Assembly: GCA_024224815.1 (NCBI GenBank)
Contig: JAAENC010001036.1
Location: 1-64,000, forward strand
DNA length: 64,000 bases
Source of the DNA: Chloroflexota bacterium
GTDB lineage: Bacteria; Chloroflexota; Anaerolineae; Anaerolineales; Villigracilaceae
Reading direction: 5' to 3'
This document shows, in pieces, positions 19,789 to 28,593 of the stretch. The position numbers were made by a program, and so were the translations under genes. The stretch's first letter is position 1; each line of letters begins with the position of its first letter. Below the pieces are notes generated by a model. It was not told the DNA's origin, did no database searches, and saw only the letters and a program-made list of their open reading frames with translations.

Positions 19789-20904
19789 CTATTGTTGTCC
19801 CCAACCGCTGAGGGTGACAGTTTCGCCACTTTCAGCTTTGGAACGGATTAATTTTCGGATAATTATGTCGGCAGTCACAAAGAAAAGCATGAGGGCTTGA
19901 ATAACATCAGTGATTTCTTTGGCTACACCTGCGTTAAATTGCATGGTACTGGCGCCTGCTTTCATTGCCCCGATCAAAATAGCTGCGGGAATAATCCCAA
20001 TGGGATGCGTTTTGCCAAGTAATGCGATCGTGATCCCGTCAAAACCAAGGCCTGCGTTGAAGCCAGGCTGGTAGCGATATACGATGCCCTGCGTTTCAAT
20101 TGCACCGCCAATACCTGCAAGAACACCGCTAATAACCATTGTCAAGATAACGGTTGCTGCAACTTTCATACCAGCATATTTTGCAGCGTGGGGACTAAGG
20201 CCCACTGTGCGAATTTCAAAACCGAGGGTGGTACGCCAGAGCAGCCACCAGACAATAATAGCTGCCAGAACGGCTAATAAAAAGCCAACTGGAATTTCGC
20301 CAATAGAGGGGATGCGGGCACTATCTAAAATTTCGGGGGTACGAGCAACAATATTTCCTTCTGTTCTGTCTTTGAAGGGACCGTCAGCGAAGTAGTCGGT
20401 CATATTAATTGCGACGTAATTGAGCATGATGGTTGTAATAACCTCATGTGCTCCCGTGTAGGCTTTAAGTGCGCCAGGGATAGCGGCAAATAAAGCGCCT
20501 GCTGTTGCCCCGATAAGAAGAGCGAGCGTCGCGTGCAAGAAAGGGGGCAAGCCAGTGATCATAAAACCTGCTGCAGCGGAGGCTAAAGCACCAAAGAGTA
20601 GTTGTCCTTGGGCGCCGATGTTAAAAAGCCCTGCTTTAAACGCAAAAGCTACAGCCAGCCCACTAAATATGAGCGGTGTAGCTTTTGCCAGCGTGCGGCC
20701 AAAGGCTTTCATGCTTCCAAAGGAGCCTTCTACGAGAGCAGCGTAGGCTCTAAATGGATTTGCCCCTGAAACAGCGAGCAGGATTGCGCCAATAACGAGT
20801 GCCAATAGCACAGCCGCCAAAGGAATCGCAATCACTCGCCATAAAGCACTTAGCTTGTCCATCATGGATTGATTGTCTTCTTGGGAAATTTGTTGATCTT
20901 CCAT
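19789..20904 (-). CDS. ABC transporter permease (NupP/YufP-like)
   Basis: A 371-residue polytopic permease, first gene of the operon. Its FNIGAQGQLLFGALASAAAG motif (about 95-114) and LKAYTGAHEVITTIMLNYVA (about 148-167) are characteristic of the first permease of guanosine/nucleoside importers using BmpA-type binding lipoproteins. No substrate-binding protein is encoded in this cluster, unlike typical operons, so it must come from elsewhere or be replaced. A promoter candidate lies at 20945-20973. Confidence 0.9.
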   Translation of the reverse strand: MEDQQISQEDNQSMMDKLSALWRVIAIPLAAVLLALVIGAILLAVSGANPFRAYAALVEGSFGSMKAFGRTLAKATPLIFSGLAVAFAFKAGLFNIGAQGQLLFGALASAAAGFMITGLPPFLHATLALLIGATAGALFAAIPGALKAYTGAHEVITTIMLNYVAINMTDYFADGPFKDRTEGNIVARTPEILDSARIPSIGEIPVGFLLAVLAAIIVWWLLWRTTLGFEIRTVGLSPHAAKYAGMKVAATVILTMVISGVLAGIGGAIETQGIVYRYQPGFNAGLGFDGITIALLGKTHPIGIIPAAILIGAMKAGASTMQFNAGVAKEITDVIQALMLFFVTADIIIRKLIRSKAESGETVTLSGWGQQ

Positions 20905-20944
20905 AGTAATTTACCTTATTTAACAGTGGAATACTCGAAGCTGA

Positions 20945-20973
20945 ATTCTACCGTGCTTTGGAAGAGGCGTAAA
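20945..20973 (-). promoter_or_regulatory. Candidate promoter of the ABC transporter operon
   Basis: On the minus strand: -35 TTTACG, 17-bp spacer, -10 TAGAAT, about 40 nt before the first permease ATG. Confidence 0.5.
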
Positions 20974-21012
20974 GCATTACAGAGAAATAGTTGATGATTT
21001 GCAATATTTTAA

Positions 21013-21774
21013 CTATGCATTAGCAACAGGATTAGTTAACACGCCCAAACCTTCAATATCTACTTCTACTACATCATCTTCGGCAAGTGCTCCTACACCG
21101 GCTGGCGTGCCCGTATAGATTAAATCGCCGGGTTCGAGGGTCATAACAGATGAAATAAAGGCGATAATAGTGCCGACACTGAAAACCATATCGCGCGTGG
21201 ATGCCATTTGGCGCATTTGCCCATTAACGCGGCAAGTGATAACGGCGTCGGCGGGGTCGAATTCTGTATCTATCCAGGGACCAAAAGGGGCGAAGGTGTC
21301 GAAGCCTTTTCCACGCGTCCATACACGATCAGCACGTTGGAGGTCACGAGCGGTTACGTCGTTCCCAATACTGTAGCCGAGAATATATTCTTTCGCGTCT
21401 TCGGCGATGATATTTCGTCCGCGTTTCCCTATCACAACGACTAGTTCTGCTTCATGCTCCACATGCTGAGATTGGGGGGGCAGAATAATTGTATCGTTGG
21501 GGTTAAGGAGAGCAGAGGGCGGTTTGTGGAAAATAAGCGGCAACTCTGGTACCTCGGCATTATGCTCTTTTGCATGTGCGGCATAATTTCGTCCCACGCA
21601 AAGGATTTTACTGGGCTGAGATGGAGCGAGCAGTTTTGCTTCAGAAAGAGGAGTTGTGGCGTCTAGCCGGCGGAATTCGCTAAAAAGATCTCCTTCGATG
21701 TCGCCTATTTTGTCATCGAGCAGCCATCCGTAGCGAGGGGATTTCTCTTCTGTTTGATAACGTACGAAGCGCAT
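21013..21774 (-). CDS. Fumarylacetoacetate hydrolase family protein
   Basis: The 253-residue C-terminal FAH-fold enzyme is of the type acting on 2-oxo acids or acylpyruvates (isomerase, decarboxylase or acylpyruvase). Visible family motifs are ILCVGRNYAAHAKEH (about 57-71), HEAELVVVIGKRGRNI (about 107-122) with metal-ligand glutamates, GNDVTARDLQ and the C-terminal LEPGDLIYTGTPAGVG. The 70-residue N-terminal extension matches the DUF2437 segment common in this subfamily. It stands alone, upstream of the ABC operon on the same strand. The exact substrate cannot be assigned. Confidence 0.88.
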   Translation of the reverse strand: MRFVRYQTEEKSPRYGWLLDDKIGDIEGDLFSEFRRLDATTPLSEAKLLAPSQPSKILCVGRNYAAHAKEHNAEVPELPLIFHKPPSALLNPNDTIILPPQSQHVEHEAELVVVIGKRGRNIIAEDAKEYILGYSIGNDVTARDLQRADRVWTRGKGFDTFAPFGPWIDTEFDPADAVITCRVNGQMRQMASTRDMVFSVGTIIAFISSVMTLEPGDLIYTGTPAGVGALAEDDVVEVDIEGLGVLTNPVANA

Positions 21775-21829
21775 GGGGTGTCCTCCAAAATTGATAGAAA
21801 TTGTCCCTAGAGTTTAACACAAAGTCGTG

Positions 21830-21835
21830 TATAAT
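21830..21835 (+). promoter_or_regulatory. -10 element of the tRNA-Val gene
   Basis: A perfect TATAAT lies 14 nt before the mature tRNA 5' end. No good -35 is visible at standard spacing. Confidence 0.5.
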
Positions 21836-21849
21836 ATGCTCCGCAGTAG

Positions 21850-21923
21850 GGGCGCTTAGCTCAGTTGGTTAGAGCACCTCGTTTACACCGAGGGGGTCGG
21901 GGGTTCGAGTCCCTCAGCGCCCA
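21850..21923 (+). tRNA. tRNA-Val (anticodon TAC)
   Basis: The acceptor GGGCGCT (21850-21856) pairs with AGCGCCC (21916-21922), with A21923 as discriminator. The anticodon stem CCTCG/CGAGG encloses TTTACAC, giving TAC. T loop TTCGAGT is present. CCA is not encoded. It has its own promoter and terminator. Confidence 0.97.
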
Positions 21924-21925
21924 TA

Positions 21926-21953
21926 AATAAAACCGCCATTTGGCGGTTTTATT
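21926..21953 (+). terminator. Terminator of the tRNA-Val gene
   Basis: AATAAAACCGCCA pairs with TGGCGGTTTTATT immediately after the tRNA, followed by a T-rich tail. Confidence 0.85.
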
Positions 21954-22127
21954 ATTTAACTTAGGGATGTACTAAACGATATATACTTGCAAATATACTA
22001 ATAGAATATAATTCTAGTCTCAAATATTATTGTTATCTTTTTTCTTTAGCCCGTCAGGAAAGGATTTCGATACTATTTTCTTTGAAAGATCTTCAATTTA
22101 TTTGTAGGAAACAGCGGTATTTGTGCA

Positions 22128-25100
22128 ATGGAAGATAATTCGCTTGACACAGCCACTCTTCGTATCCAGACCTTTGGTTTATTTCAGGTTTGGCATCAGC
22201 AGGAAATTCTGACTTGGCCGACTCAAAAGAGCAAGTCTTTGTTTCAGATTTTGCTGGTCGAGCCGGGGCGACTTATTTCCACAGATCAGATCCTGGAATA
22301 TTTGTGGCCTGATTTATCGCCTCGAAAAGCACAAAATAATCTGTGGGTTACTGTTAGCCAATTACGCCGGGTACTCCAACCAGATTTACCTCCGCGTGCG
22401 CGCTCAATTTATATTTACAAGCAAGGTGAAGGGTATCGTTTTAACTCGGAAAGTGACTACCAATTAGATTGCGAAATATTTGCTACACACCTAACGAGTG
22501 CCCAAGTATCATCTAATCTATTAGCAAAGACTGAAAGTTGGGAAGCTGCCAGAAAGCTTTATCAAGGAAATTATCTGGAAGATAACCTATATGCTGAGTG
22601 GACACAAATCCCCCGCTCTCAATGGCAGCAACGATACGAACAACTGCTGATCAATTTAGCTGAGGCTTATGTTCAAAATGGTCGTTTTCAGCAAGCTATT
22701 ATCCATTGCCAAGAAATCCTTACTTTGAATAACACCCATGAAGCTGCTTACCGATTAATCATGCGTTCTCATGCATATTTGGGGGAGCGCGCAACTGCAA
22801 TAAATATATTCGATGATCTAGTACGAATATTACTAGATGAAATTGGCATAGATCCTGCTCCAGAAACAGTAGAGCTTGCCCAACAGATTCGGCACTCAGA
22901 GGGGGATTCTAAATTAAGCATTAAAGAACGGATATTTCACAATACCGAACCTATTCCATCTCTTCCTTTTGTGGGGCGTGGTAAGGAAATCGATCAAATT
23001 GCTCAACAGTTATTGCAAACAGCTTCTGGTCACGGACAATTGGCTTTAGTTTCTGGAGAGCCTGGGATAGGTAAAAGTCGTCTAATAGAAGAAGCAACGT
23101 TTCTGGCATCTCAACAGGAGTTTCAATTTTTTAGCGTTCATTGTTACCAAGTGGAACAAACTATGCCTTACCAACCGTTGATAGATCTAATACGTCAGCT
23201 GATGGTAAATGATAATTATTGGCATGGGTTGGCACCAACCTGGCTTCATGAACTATCAATCTTGGTGCCAGAAATGGAAGATGTAGTGGCTACAGTGGCC
23301 GCGGTTTCCCTTCCTGCCGATGAGTTGGATGAAAGTCAGCAAGGAAGATTATTTCAGGCGATTTTTCACTTTTTTGTAAATCAAGCAAAACAACAAAATT
23401 TATTATTGATAGTAGAAGATATTCATTGGGCTGACCCAGCTACGCTGCAATGCCTTCACTATTTGGCTCGCCACATTGGTAGAACTCCTGTTTTTCTCAT
23501 CTTCTCTTTTCGAGAAGAAAGTCTATCTGCCAATGCAGATCTGGTTGCCTTACTCCATAGTTTACAAACTAAACCACTTGCTACATCTCTATCTTTAGCA
23601 CGCTTGACTGAGGCAGACACAACAGCGTTGCTAAAGCAGTCAACGGACACCGCTCCCTATGTTGAACGGCTAAATAATTGGATATACAAAGAAACTGCTG
23701 GTAACCCCTTTTTCCTTGTCTCTTTGCTTCAATCAGTACGAGAAGAAGGCTTATTAGAAAACCTTACAAAATCAAATGCATTAACCCTAGGGCGAACAGA
23801 CCCAAACTTGGCCTTGCCAGACGCTATTCGAAATTCCGTTCGTAATCGCTTACAACGCTTATCACAAGTAGAGAAGGAAGTGCTTGACTGGATGGCAGTT
23901 TATGGTCGCCACCTTGATTTTTCCATTCTACGATCCATTAGCGAACAGCCGCAAATAACTCTACTAAATACAATAGAGATACTGATAGAACGGCAATTAT
24001 TGGTAGAAACGATTGGGGAATATGATTTTAGTCATAATAAAATTCGTGAAGTTATTTATCATGACTTAAGTGCTGCCCGACGTACTCTTTACCATCAGCA
24101 GATCGCAGAATCATTGGATGCTAATTCATCATCCTCAGACACGGCAGCTTTATTAGCCCATCACTTTGAGCGTAGCGGAAAAAGCGAGAAAGCACTGAAT
24201 TATTGGATGCAAGCAGGAAAATATGCACTAGAAACCTATGCTCATCAACAGGCAGCACATCACTACGAAAGAGCACTGGCTTTGACCGACAAAACAGGAA
24301 ATAAAATTGATGCGTATCTGGGACTTGGAAATGCCTTCATTTTGCTGGATGATCATAAAGCTGTAACAGCCGTTATTCAGCAAGGACTCCATCTTGCTAA
24401 AGATCATGATAACGATACCCGAAGTGTTCAACTCTTGTACGCGCAAGCCCAAAACGCCAATCGTCAGCATCGCCTTGATGGGGGTAGATCAGAGATTGAA
24501 ACCGCCCTTGTTGCAGCAGAGCTAGCGAATAATGAGTATTACTTAGCGCAAAACTTACTCTTGCTTACTGAGGTTCATGAGAGTAATGGCGATCTCAGCA
24601 GCGCTCTCGAAACAGCTACACGAGCCCAGGCAGTAAGTAGCGAATTGAGAGATCCCCAATTAGAAGCTCGTGCATTAGTAGAAATTGGTTTTTTGAATGC
24701 CCAAAGAGGCGAGTTTAGCGAATCTATCAGAGTCGTCGAATCAGGCTTGAAGTTGTTGGAAAAGGTAAACGATCGTAATGCCATTGCTTATGCCTGGAAT
24801 ATTCTGGGGCGGGCATTGGGCGGACGTGGTGATTATGATCGCGCCTTTGATGCCTTTCAGCGTAGTGAGAAAGAAGCACAAATAATCGGTGACCGCTATC
24901 TGCTTGCACAAGTATTCAATATGAAAGGTTGGCTATATCGCGAACTAGGTGACTATAAAAATGCACTAAAGTTTGATCTAGAGGGCGTTGAATATGCAAA
25001 GCAATGGGGCAAACCCTCACCAGAGATTAGCGCTCGACTAAATGTATGTCTGGATATGTTGCATCTAGGTGATTCAGATCAGGTTTTAGAATTCTTAGAT

Positions 25101-25559
25101 GAGATTGAAGTGCAAATCAACGAAGGGGCATTTGGCTTTCATAGCTGGCGTTGGAAGTTGCGGCTTATGCATACACGCGGATTGTGCTTTCAAATGCTCA
25201 ACAAACCTGCTAAGGCGCTTAAGTTAGCAAAGGAAGGATTAGTCCTTGCGGAAGCGAACATCACACGCAAATATATTGCCTTAAACCATGAGCTAAAAGG
25301 GGAGACACTGGCAGAGCTAGGGAATATGGATGATGCAATTAGTGAATTAGAATCAGCTATTTCTTTAGCTGATCTTATTCAATATCAACCCACTCGCTGG
25401 GCAAGTCGTTATAAACTAGCTGAAATATATAGGCAAGAGGGGCGTGAACAAGAAGCAAAAAAATCTTTATCTGATGCAAAAAATATCATCCAAACTATCG
25501 CTGCAGCTCTAGCAGATGAAAAATTACGATCTGTATTCTTACACTTTGCTAGTCCTTAA
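22128..25559 (+). CDS. Large BTAD/AAA-ATPase/TPR transcriptional regulator
   Basis: The 1143-residue SARP-like regulator has four parts. An OmpR-type winged helix lies at about 8-100 (RIQTFGLFQVWHQQEI, then a QNNLWVTVSQLRRVLQ recognition region). A BTAD helical domain lies at about 105-260. An AAA-type ATPase begins at FVGRGKEIDQ (about 282), with Walker A GEPGIGKSRL (about 310) and Walker B LLLIVEDIHWAD (about 425-436). TPR-like helices run from about 690 to the end. The combination resembles AfsR or MalT-like signal-transducing ATPases. The ligand is unknown. The ribosome site is weak. The first downstream gene carries an 11-bp direct repeat placed like a SARP operator. Confidence 0.88.
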   Translation: MEDNSLDTATLRIQTFGLFQVWHQQEILTWPTQKSKSLFQILLVEPGRLISTDQILEYLWPDLSPRKAQNNLWVTVSQLRRVLQPDLPPRARSIYIYKQGEGYRFNSESDYQLDCEIFATHLTSAQVSSNLLAKTESWEAARKLYQGNYLEDNLYAEWTQIPRSQWQQRYEQLLINLAEAYVQNGRFQQAIIHCQEILTLNNTHEAAYRLIMRSHAYLGERATAINIFDDLVRILLDEIGIDPAPETVELAQQIRHSEGDSKLSIKERIFHNTEPIPSLPFVGRGKEIDQIAQQLLQTASGHGQLALVSGEPGIGKSRLIEEATFLASQQEFQFFSVHCYQVEQTMPYQPLIDLIRQLMVNDNYWHGLAPTWLHELSILVPEMEDVVATVAAVSLPADELDESQQGRLFQAIFHFFVNQAKQQNLLLIVEDIHWADPATLQCLHYLARHIGRTPVFLIFSFREESLSANADLVALLHSLQTKPLATSLSLARLTEADTTALLKQSTDTAPYVERLNNWIYKETAGNPFFLVSLLQSVREEGLLENLTKSNALTLGRTDPNLALPDAIRNSVRNRLQRLSQVEKEVLDWMAVYGRHLDFSILRSISEQPQITLLNTIEILIERQLLVETIGEYDFSHNKIREVIYHDLSAARRTLYHQQIAESLDANSSSSDTAALLAHHFERSGKSEKALNYWMQAGKYALETYAHQQAAHHYERALALTDKTGNKIDAYLGLGNAFILLDDHKAVTAVIQQGLHLAKDHDNDTRSVQLLYAQAQNANRQHRLDGGRSEIETALVAAELANNEYYLAQNLLLLTEVHESNGDLSSALETATRAQAVSSELRDPQLEARALVEIGFLNAQRGEFSESIRVVESGLKLLEKVNDRNAIAYAWNILGRALGGRGDYDRAFDAFQRSEKEAQIIGDRYLLAQVFNMKGWLYRELGDYKNALKFDLEGVEYAKQWGKPSPEISARLNVCLDMLHLGDSDQVLEFLDEIEVQINEGAFGFHSWRWKLRLMHTRGLCFQMLNKPAKALKLAKEGLVLAEANITRKYIALNHELKGETLAELGNMDDAISELESAISLADLIQYQPTRWASRYKLAEIYRQEGREQEAKKSLSDAKNIIQTIAAALADEKLRSVFLHFASP

Positions 25560-25638
25560 CTGCACTATAGGGGATTTAGTTCTACAGGCGAAACTGTTTA
25601 TCCAAAATCTGTCTCTGTGCCCTATATTTATAAATCCT

Positions 25639-25671
25639 ATTAAGTTGCCATTAAGTTGCTTATTCTAGTAT
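25639..25671 (+). promoter_or_regulatory. 11-bp-spaced direct repeat and -10, candidate BTAD-regulator operator
   Basis: ATTAAGTTGC occurs at 25639-25648 and again at 25650-25659, exactly one helical turn apart. A TAGTAT hexamer (25666-25671) begins 8 bp after the second TTAAGTT heptamer. This is the geometry known for SARP binding sites (11-bp heptamer repeats, last repeat 8 bp from -10). The gene just upstream encodes a regulator with the same DNA-binding/BTAD architecture. Confidence 0.5.
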
Positions 25672-25724
25672 GTGGCATCAATCCCAATCAAATAGCCGAT
25701 GATGGCAAAAGGAAAGGAATAAAT

Positions 25725-26294
25725 ATGACTCACCCACTCGTAACTCAACTCCGTTTTGCTCGCAGTGAATTTGTTCGCTGCTTGGAAGGCATCTCTGATA
25801 AAGACGCTCGCAAGCGTATCATGCCCATGAACTGCATCAGTTGGATGGTTGGCCACCTGGCAGCCCAAGAGCAGTACTATTTTGTGTTTTTCTCTGAAGG
25901 GAAAGTACCTCACCCTCAACTAAATAAATCGGTCGGTTTCGGCCAACCTGCAACCACACCACCACTGGCAGATATGTGGCAGGTTTGGAACGATATCACG
26001 AAAGCTACTGACACTTATTTGGATACACTAACTACAGAAGACCTAAAACCTCACTTGACACAGAATACGGGTTCCAAAGAAAATGGCTATGAAGCCGCTA
26101 CATTTGCTGGAGTCAGCAAAAAGGCACTGGCAAAAGGTGAGATCCGATCATGGGAAAACGTAGGCACTATGCTGCTTCGTACTACTTATCATTACTTTTT
26201 TCACACGGGTGAAGCCCATGCCGTCCGCCAGCAGTTAGGGCATTCAGATTTGCCATATTTCGTGGGCGATATGCCAGATTATTTGTTTAGATGA
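25725..26294 (+). CDS. DinB-like (DinB_2) superfamily protein
   Basis: About 189 residues from ATG 25725, preferred over an upstream in-frame start because GGAAAGGA precedes it. The predicted four-helix bundle carries a metal-site pattern: a histidine in WMVGHLAAQEQYY (about 38-50) and HYFFHTGEAHAVRQQLGH (about 156-173). DinB-fold proteins include thiol-dependent transferases and stress-induced proteins of unknown activity. It follows the BTAD regulator gene on the same strand, separated by the candidate operator, so it may be its target. Confidence 0.8.
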   Translation: MTHPLVTQLRFARSEFVRCLEGISDKDARKRIMPMNCISWMVGHLAAQEQYYFVFFSEGKVPHPQLNKSVGFGQPATTPPLADMWQVWNDITKATDTYLDTLTTEDLKPHLTQNTGSKENGYEAATFAGVSKKALAKGEIRSWENVGTMLLRTTYHYFFHTGEAHAVRQQLGHSDLPYFVGDMPDYLFR

Positions 26295-26371
26295 GAAACG
26301 ATCGAAAAAATATAACATGGATCAATGAGTAATCAAAATATAACGATCTGTAGAAATACTAAGGAGAGAAA

Positions 26372-26899
26372 ATGTCCACTAGTCACATTAAAGAATCTGT
26401 AGATGGAGTTGTTGAATATTATAGAGAAAATCCCGACGAAGCTAAAGGTGCGGGTGCGCCTTTTAAAGCAATAATGGAAGATGGACTTCGATGTCGTGTT
26501 GAAAAACTTGATGGGACAGAAATACTAAAAACTGATATGGCAAAAGGGATTGGCGGGGGTGGTTCAGCCCCTTCGCCGGGCACATTATTCCGAGCTGCTC
26601 TTGTCAGCTGTGATGCTACATTTGTAGCTTTAAGAGCCGCACAGTTAGGCATAAAGCTCACCACCTTAGAAGTGACTCTTGAAGGTGATCCAGATGACGA
26701 CAGCACGCTAGGCTTTTTAGGAATTGATGATTCGATTCCCGCTGGTGAACGAACTTTAAAACTTAGCTTTCATCTAGGAGCCGAGAATGCAACATCTGAA
26801 CAATTACACGAACTTGTCGAATGGATTGTGGCTCACTCACCTGTTGGAGATAGTGTGAGCAGGGCCATCCCAATAACAGTTGATGTCAAAACAGTGTAA
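26372..26899 (+). CDS. OsmC-family protein lacking the second cysteine
   Basis: A 175-residue OsmC/Ohr-like protein; the family contains thiol peroxidases for organic hydroperoxides. Visible are the family glycine/serine loop GGGGSAPSPGTLFRAALVSC (about 57-76) with the first cysteine, and the EVTLEGDPDDD beta strand. The second catalytic cysteine, normally in a CPV motif near the end, is replaced: the sequence reads AHSPVGDSVSRAI. Peroxidase activity by the usual disulfide mechanism is therefore doubtful. The start follows AAGGAGAG. It lies in a run of small plus-strand genes after the BTAD regulator. Confidence 0.85.
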   Translation: MSTSHIKESVDGVVEYYRENPDEAKGAGAPFKAIMEDGLRCRVEKLDGTEILKTDMAKGIGGGGSAPSPGTLFRAALVSCDATFVALRAAQLGIKLTTLEVTLEGDPDDDSTLGFLGIDDSIPAGERTLKLSFHLGAENATSEQLHELVEWIVAHSPVGDSVSRAIPITVDVKTV

Positions 26900-26918
26900 A
26901 TGGTTCTTCTCATAGATT

Positions 26919-27107
26919 ATGAAAACACCTATGCATAAAGCCACATTCATCCTTCGTCTTTGGACAGATAGTGATCTGGTTGATGCTAACTCCTGGCGTG
27001 GGACTGTCGACCACATTGGTAGCGGTCAATCTCATCAGTTTCAAACATTGGATGAATTTATTTCTTGGTTACGTCAGGAATTAGCTAAAACAGAAAAAGA
27101 TATATAG
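26919..27107 (+). CDS. Small conserved-type protein, function unknown
   Basis: The 62-residue acidic/aromatic protein has the pattern FILRLWTDSD, SWRGTVDHIGSGQ, FQTLDEFISWLRQEL. I associate short proteins of this shape with Chloroflexota genomes, without a known role. No membrane segment is present. It starts 20 nt after the OsmC-like stop with no clear ribosome site, so it may be translationally coupled. A strong bidirectional terminator follows. Confidence 0.6.
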   Translation: MKTPMHKATFILRLWTDSDLVDANSWRGTVDHIGSGQSHQFQTLDEFISWLRQELAKTEKDI

Positions 27108-27155
27108 AAGATTAGAAGGCGAAAAGAGAGCTTATTGATGAGCTTCCTCTAACAC

Positions 27156-27197
27156 CTACAATTAAAAAACCGCCAAACGGCGGTTTTTTAATTGTAG
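27156..27197. terminator. Long perfect terminator hairpin
   Basis: A 19-bp perfect stem (27156-27174 with 27179-27197) has core ACCGCC/GGCGGT and A6/T6 flanks. It ends the BTAD-regulator gene run on the plus strand. Confidence 0.9.
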
Positions 27198-27218
27198 AAA
27201 TATGGCATTTTCTTAAAT

Positions 27219-27224
27219 TATAAT
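27219..27224 (+). promoter_or_regulatory. -10 element before the agmatinase-family gene
   Basis: A perfect TATAAT lies about 44 nt before the ATG; no clear -35. Confidence 0.4.
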
Positions 27225-27267
27225 CACTGCAAACTCTTCGATAACTCTAACTACATGAGGAAAAATT

Positions 27268-28215
27268 ATGCATATAAATAACCCTAACCCTGCCTTTGGC
27301 TCCGAACTTGAACCTTTTCATGGCATCCCCTCTTTTATGCGCCTGCCCGTCACACGAGAACTGGATAATGTTGACGTAGCTATTATCGGCATTCCGCTTG
27401 ATAGCGCAGTATCGTATCGAAGCGGCACCAGGTTTGGGCCAAGGAAGATCCGCGAATCATCTTTGATGATCTGGGGATTCAATAGGGTACTAAATATTTC
27501 TCCAGCCAGCGAGTTAAACATCGTCGATTATGGTGATTTAAGCGTGATCCCTATGGATATGCAAGCGACAATGGAAAATATCACGGAGGGAACGAAATCG
27601 GTTCTTGAAAAAGATGTGAAGGTGATTGCCTTGGGCGGCGATCACTCTATCAGTCTTCCTTTGCTGCGCGCCCACGCTGCAAAACATGGTCAACTGGCCG
27701 TGATCCATTTTGACTCTCATCCCGACACATGGGATGAAGAATTTGATAACCAGCTATATAGCCACGGCACGCCCTATCGTAGAGCGATTGAAGAAAAATT
27801 GATTGACCCTAATACTTATATTCAAGTAGGTATTCGTGGACCAATTAGTGGGTCTGAAGATATCACAGAACCAGAAGAGATGGGGGTGAATGTACAAACC
27901 ATAGAAAAGGTCTTTGATAGGGGGATTCCTGCGATAATTTCGGAAATCCACAAGACAATTGGCGACTGCCCTGTTTACGTTTCTTTGGATATTGATTCAG
28001 TCGACCCTGCATTTGCGCCTGGTACCGGTACACCCGAGGTTGGTGGCTTGTCGAGTTACCAAATTCTGCAATTGGTGCGCGGGCTAAAAGGTTTAAATAT
28101 CGTTGGCTTTGATCTCGTAGAAGTAAGCCCTCCCTACGACCACAGCGAGATCACCTCGATTCTGGCAGCCAATTTAGCCTTTGAGTTTCTTTCGCTTTTA
28201 GCACTAATAAAATGA
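27268..28215 (+). CDS. speB: Agmatinase/arginase-family ureohydrolase
   Basis: The 315-residue dinuclear-manganese hydrolase of guanidino compounds is most likely an agmatinase giving putrescine and urea. Metal motifs are present in order: LGGDHSISLPLL (about 118-129), IHFDSHPDTWDE (about 146-157) and SLDIDSVDPAFAPGTGTPE (about 236-254). The N-terminal SYRSGTRFGPRKIRESS pattern is also typical. The second motif has S where many enzymes have A. Length fits agmatinase. The start follows GAGG. It is an isolated gene with its own -10. Related ureohydrolases (guanidinobutyrase, formiminoglutamase) cannot be excluded. Confidence 0.85.
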   Translation: MHINNPNPAFGSELEPFHGIPSFMRLPVTRELDNVDVAIIGIPLDSAVSYRSGTRFGPRKIRESSLMIWGFNRVLNISPASELNIVDYGDLSVIPMDMQATMENITEGTKSVLEKDVKVIALGGDHSISLPLLRAHAAKHGQLAVIHFDSHPDTWDEEFDNQLYSHGTPYRRAIEEKLIDPNTYIQVGIRGPISGSEDITEPEEMGVNVQTIEKVFDRGIPAIISEIHKTIGDCPVYVSLDIDSVDPAFAPGTGTPEVGGLSSYQILQLVRGLKGLNIVGFDLVEVSPPYDHSEITSILAANLAFEFLSLLALIK

Positions 28216-28345
28216 TCAGCACAGATTAATCTCTCTCACCCCTCCTTCAACTCATTCTTGAGAATACACTAGTTTTATCGAAACTAAGTTGCCCCTCTAG
28301 GGTTTTGGTCAAAGAAGAACTTAATCTTTTATCTAGGAGAAAAAA

Positions 28346-28513
28346 ATGAAAATCAATTTACCCAAGAAATCTACTTTTTATATTTCACTTGTACTCGCCG
28401 TTCTCGGTTTACTCGGCGCACTCGGTGTATCTTTCTTCGCCGGCTTCGCCTTCTGGCTCTTATTTGCAGGCTATGCTGTTTTGGTCGCTGGTTTATTCCT
28501 CAAAGGTTTCTAA
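28346..28513 (+). CDS. 55-residue hydrophobic membrane protein
   Basis: A short gene: ATG 28346, stop TAA 28511-28513, with AGGAGA at 28335-28340 five bases ahead. The product begins MKINLPKKST, a positively charged start, followed by two hydrophobic stretches rich in G, L, A and F (about 11-30 and 33-52) and a KGF end. This predicts a two-helix hairpin or single long membrane span. A strong terminator begins 27 nt after the stop, making a complete single-gene unit. No function is recognised. Small size explains why it is easily missed. Confidence 0.7.
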   Translation: MKINLPKKSTFYISLVLAVLGLLGALGVSFFAGFAFWLLFAGYAVLVAGLFLKGF

Positions 28514-28539
28514 ACTACGATTTTTTATCACGTATTACC

Positions 28540-28575
28540 AAAAGCTCCCTGAAATATTCAGGGAGCTTTTTTGTT
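28540..28575. terminator. Terminator shared by the 55-residue gene and ogt
   Basis: AAAAGCTCCCTGAA (28540-28553) pairs with TTCAGGGAGCTTTT (28557-28570), followed by T-rich sequence; A-rich on the other side. It serves converging genes. Confidence 0.88.
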
Positions 28576-28593
28576 TAGATTATCTCGATTTAT

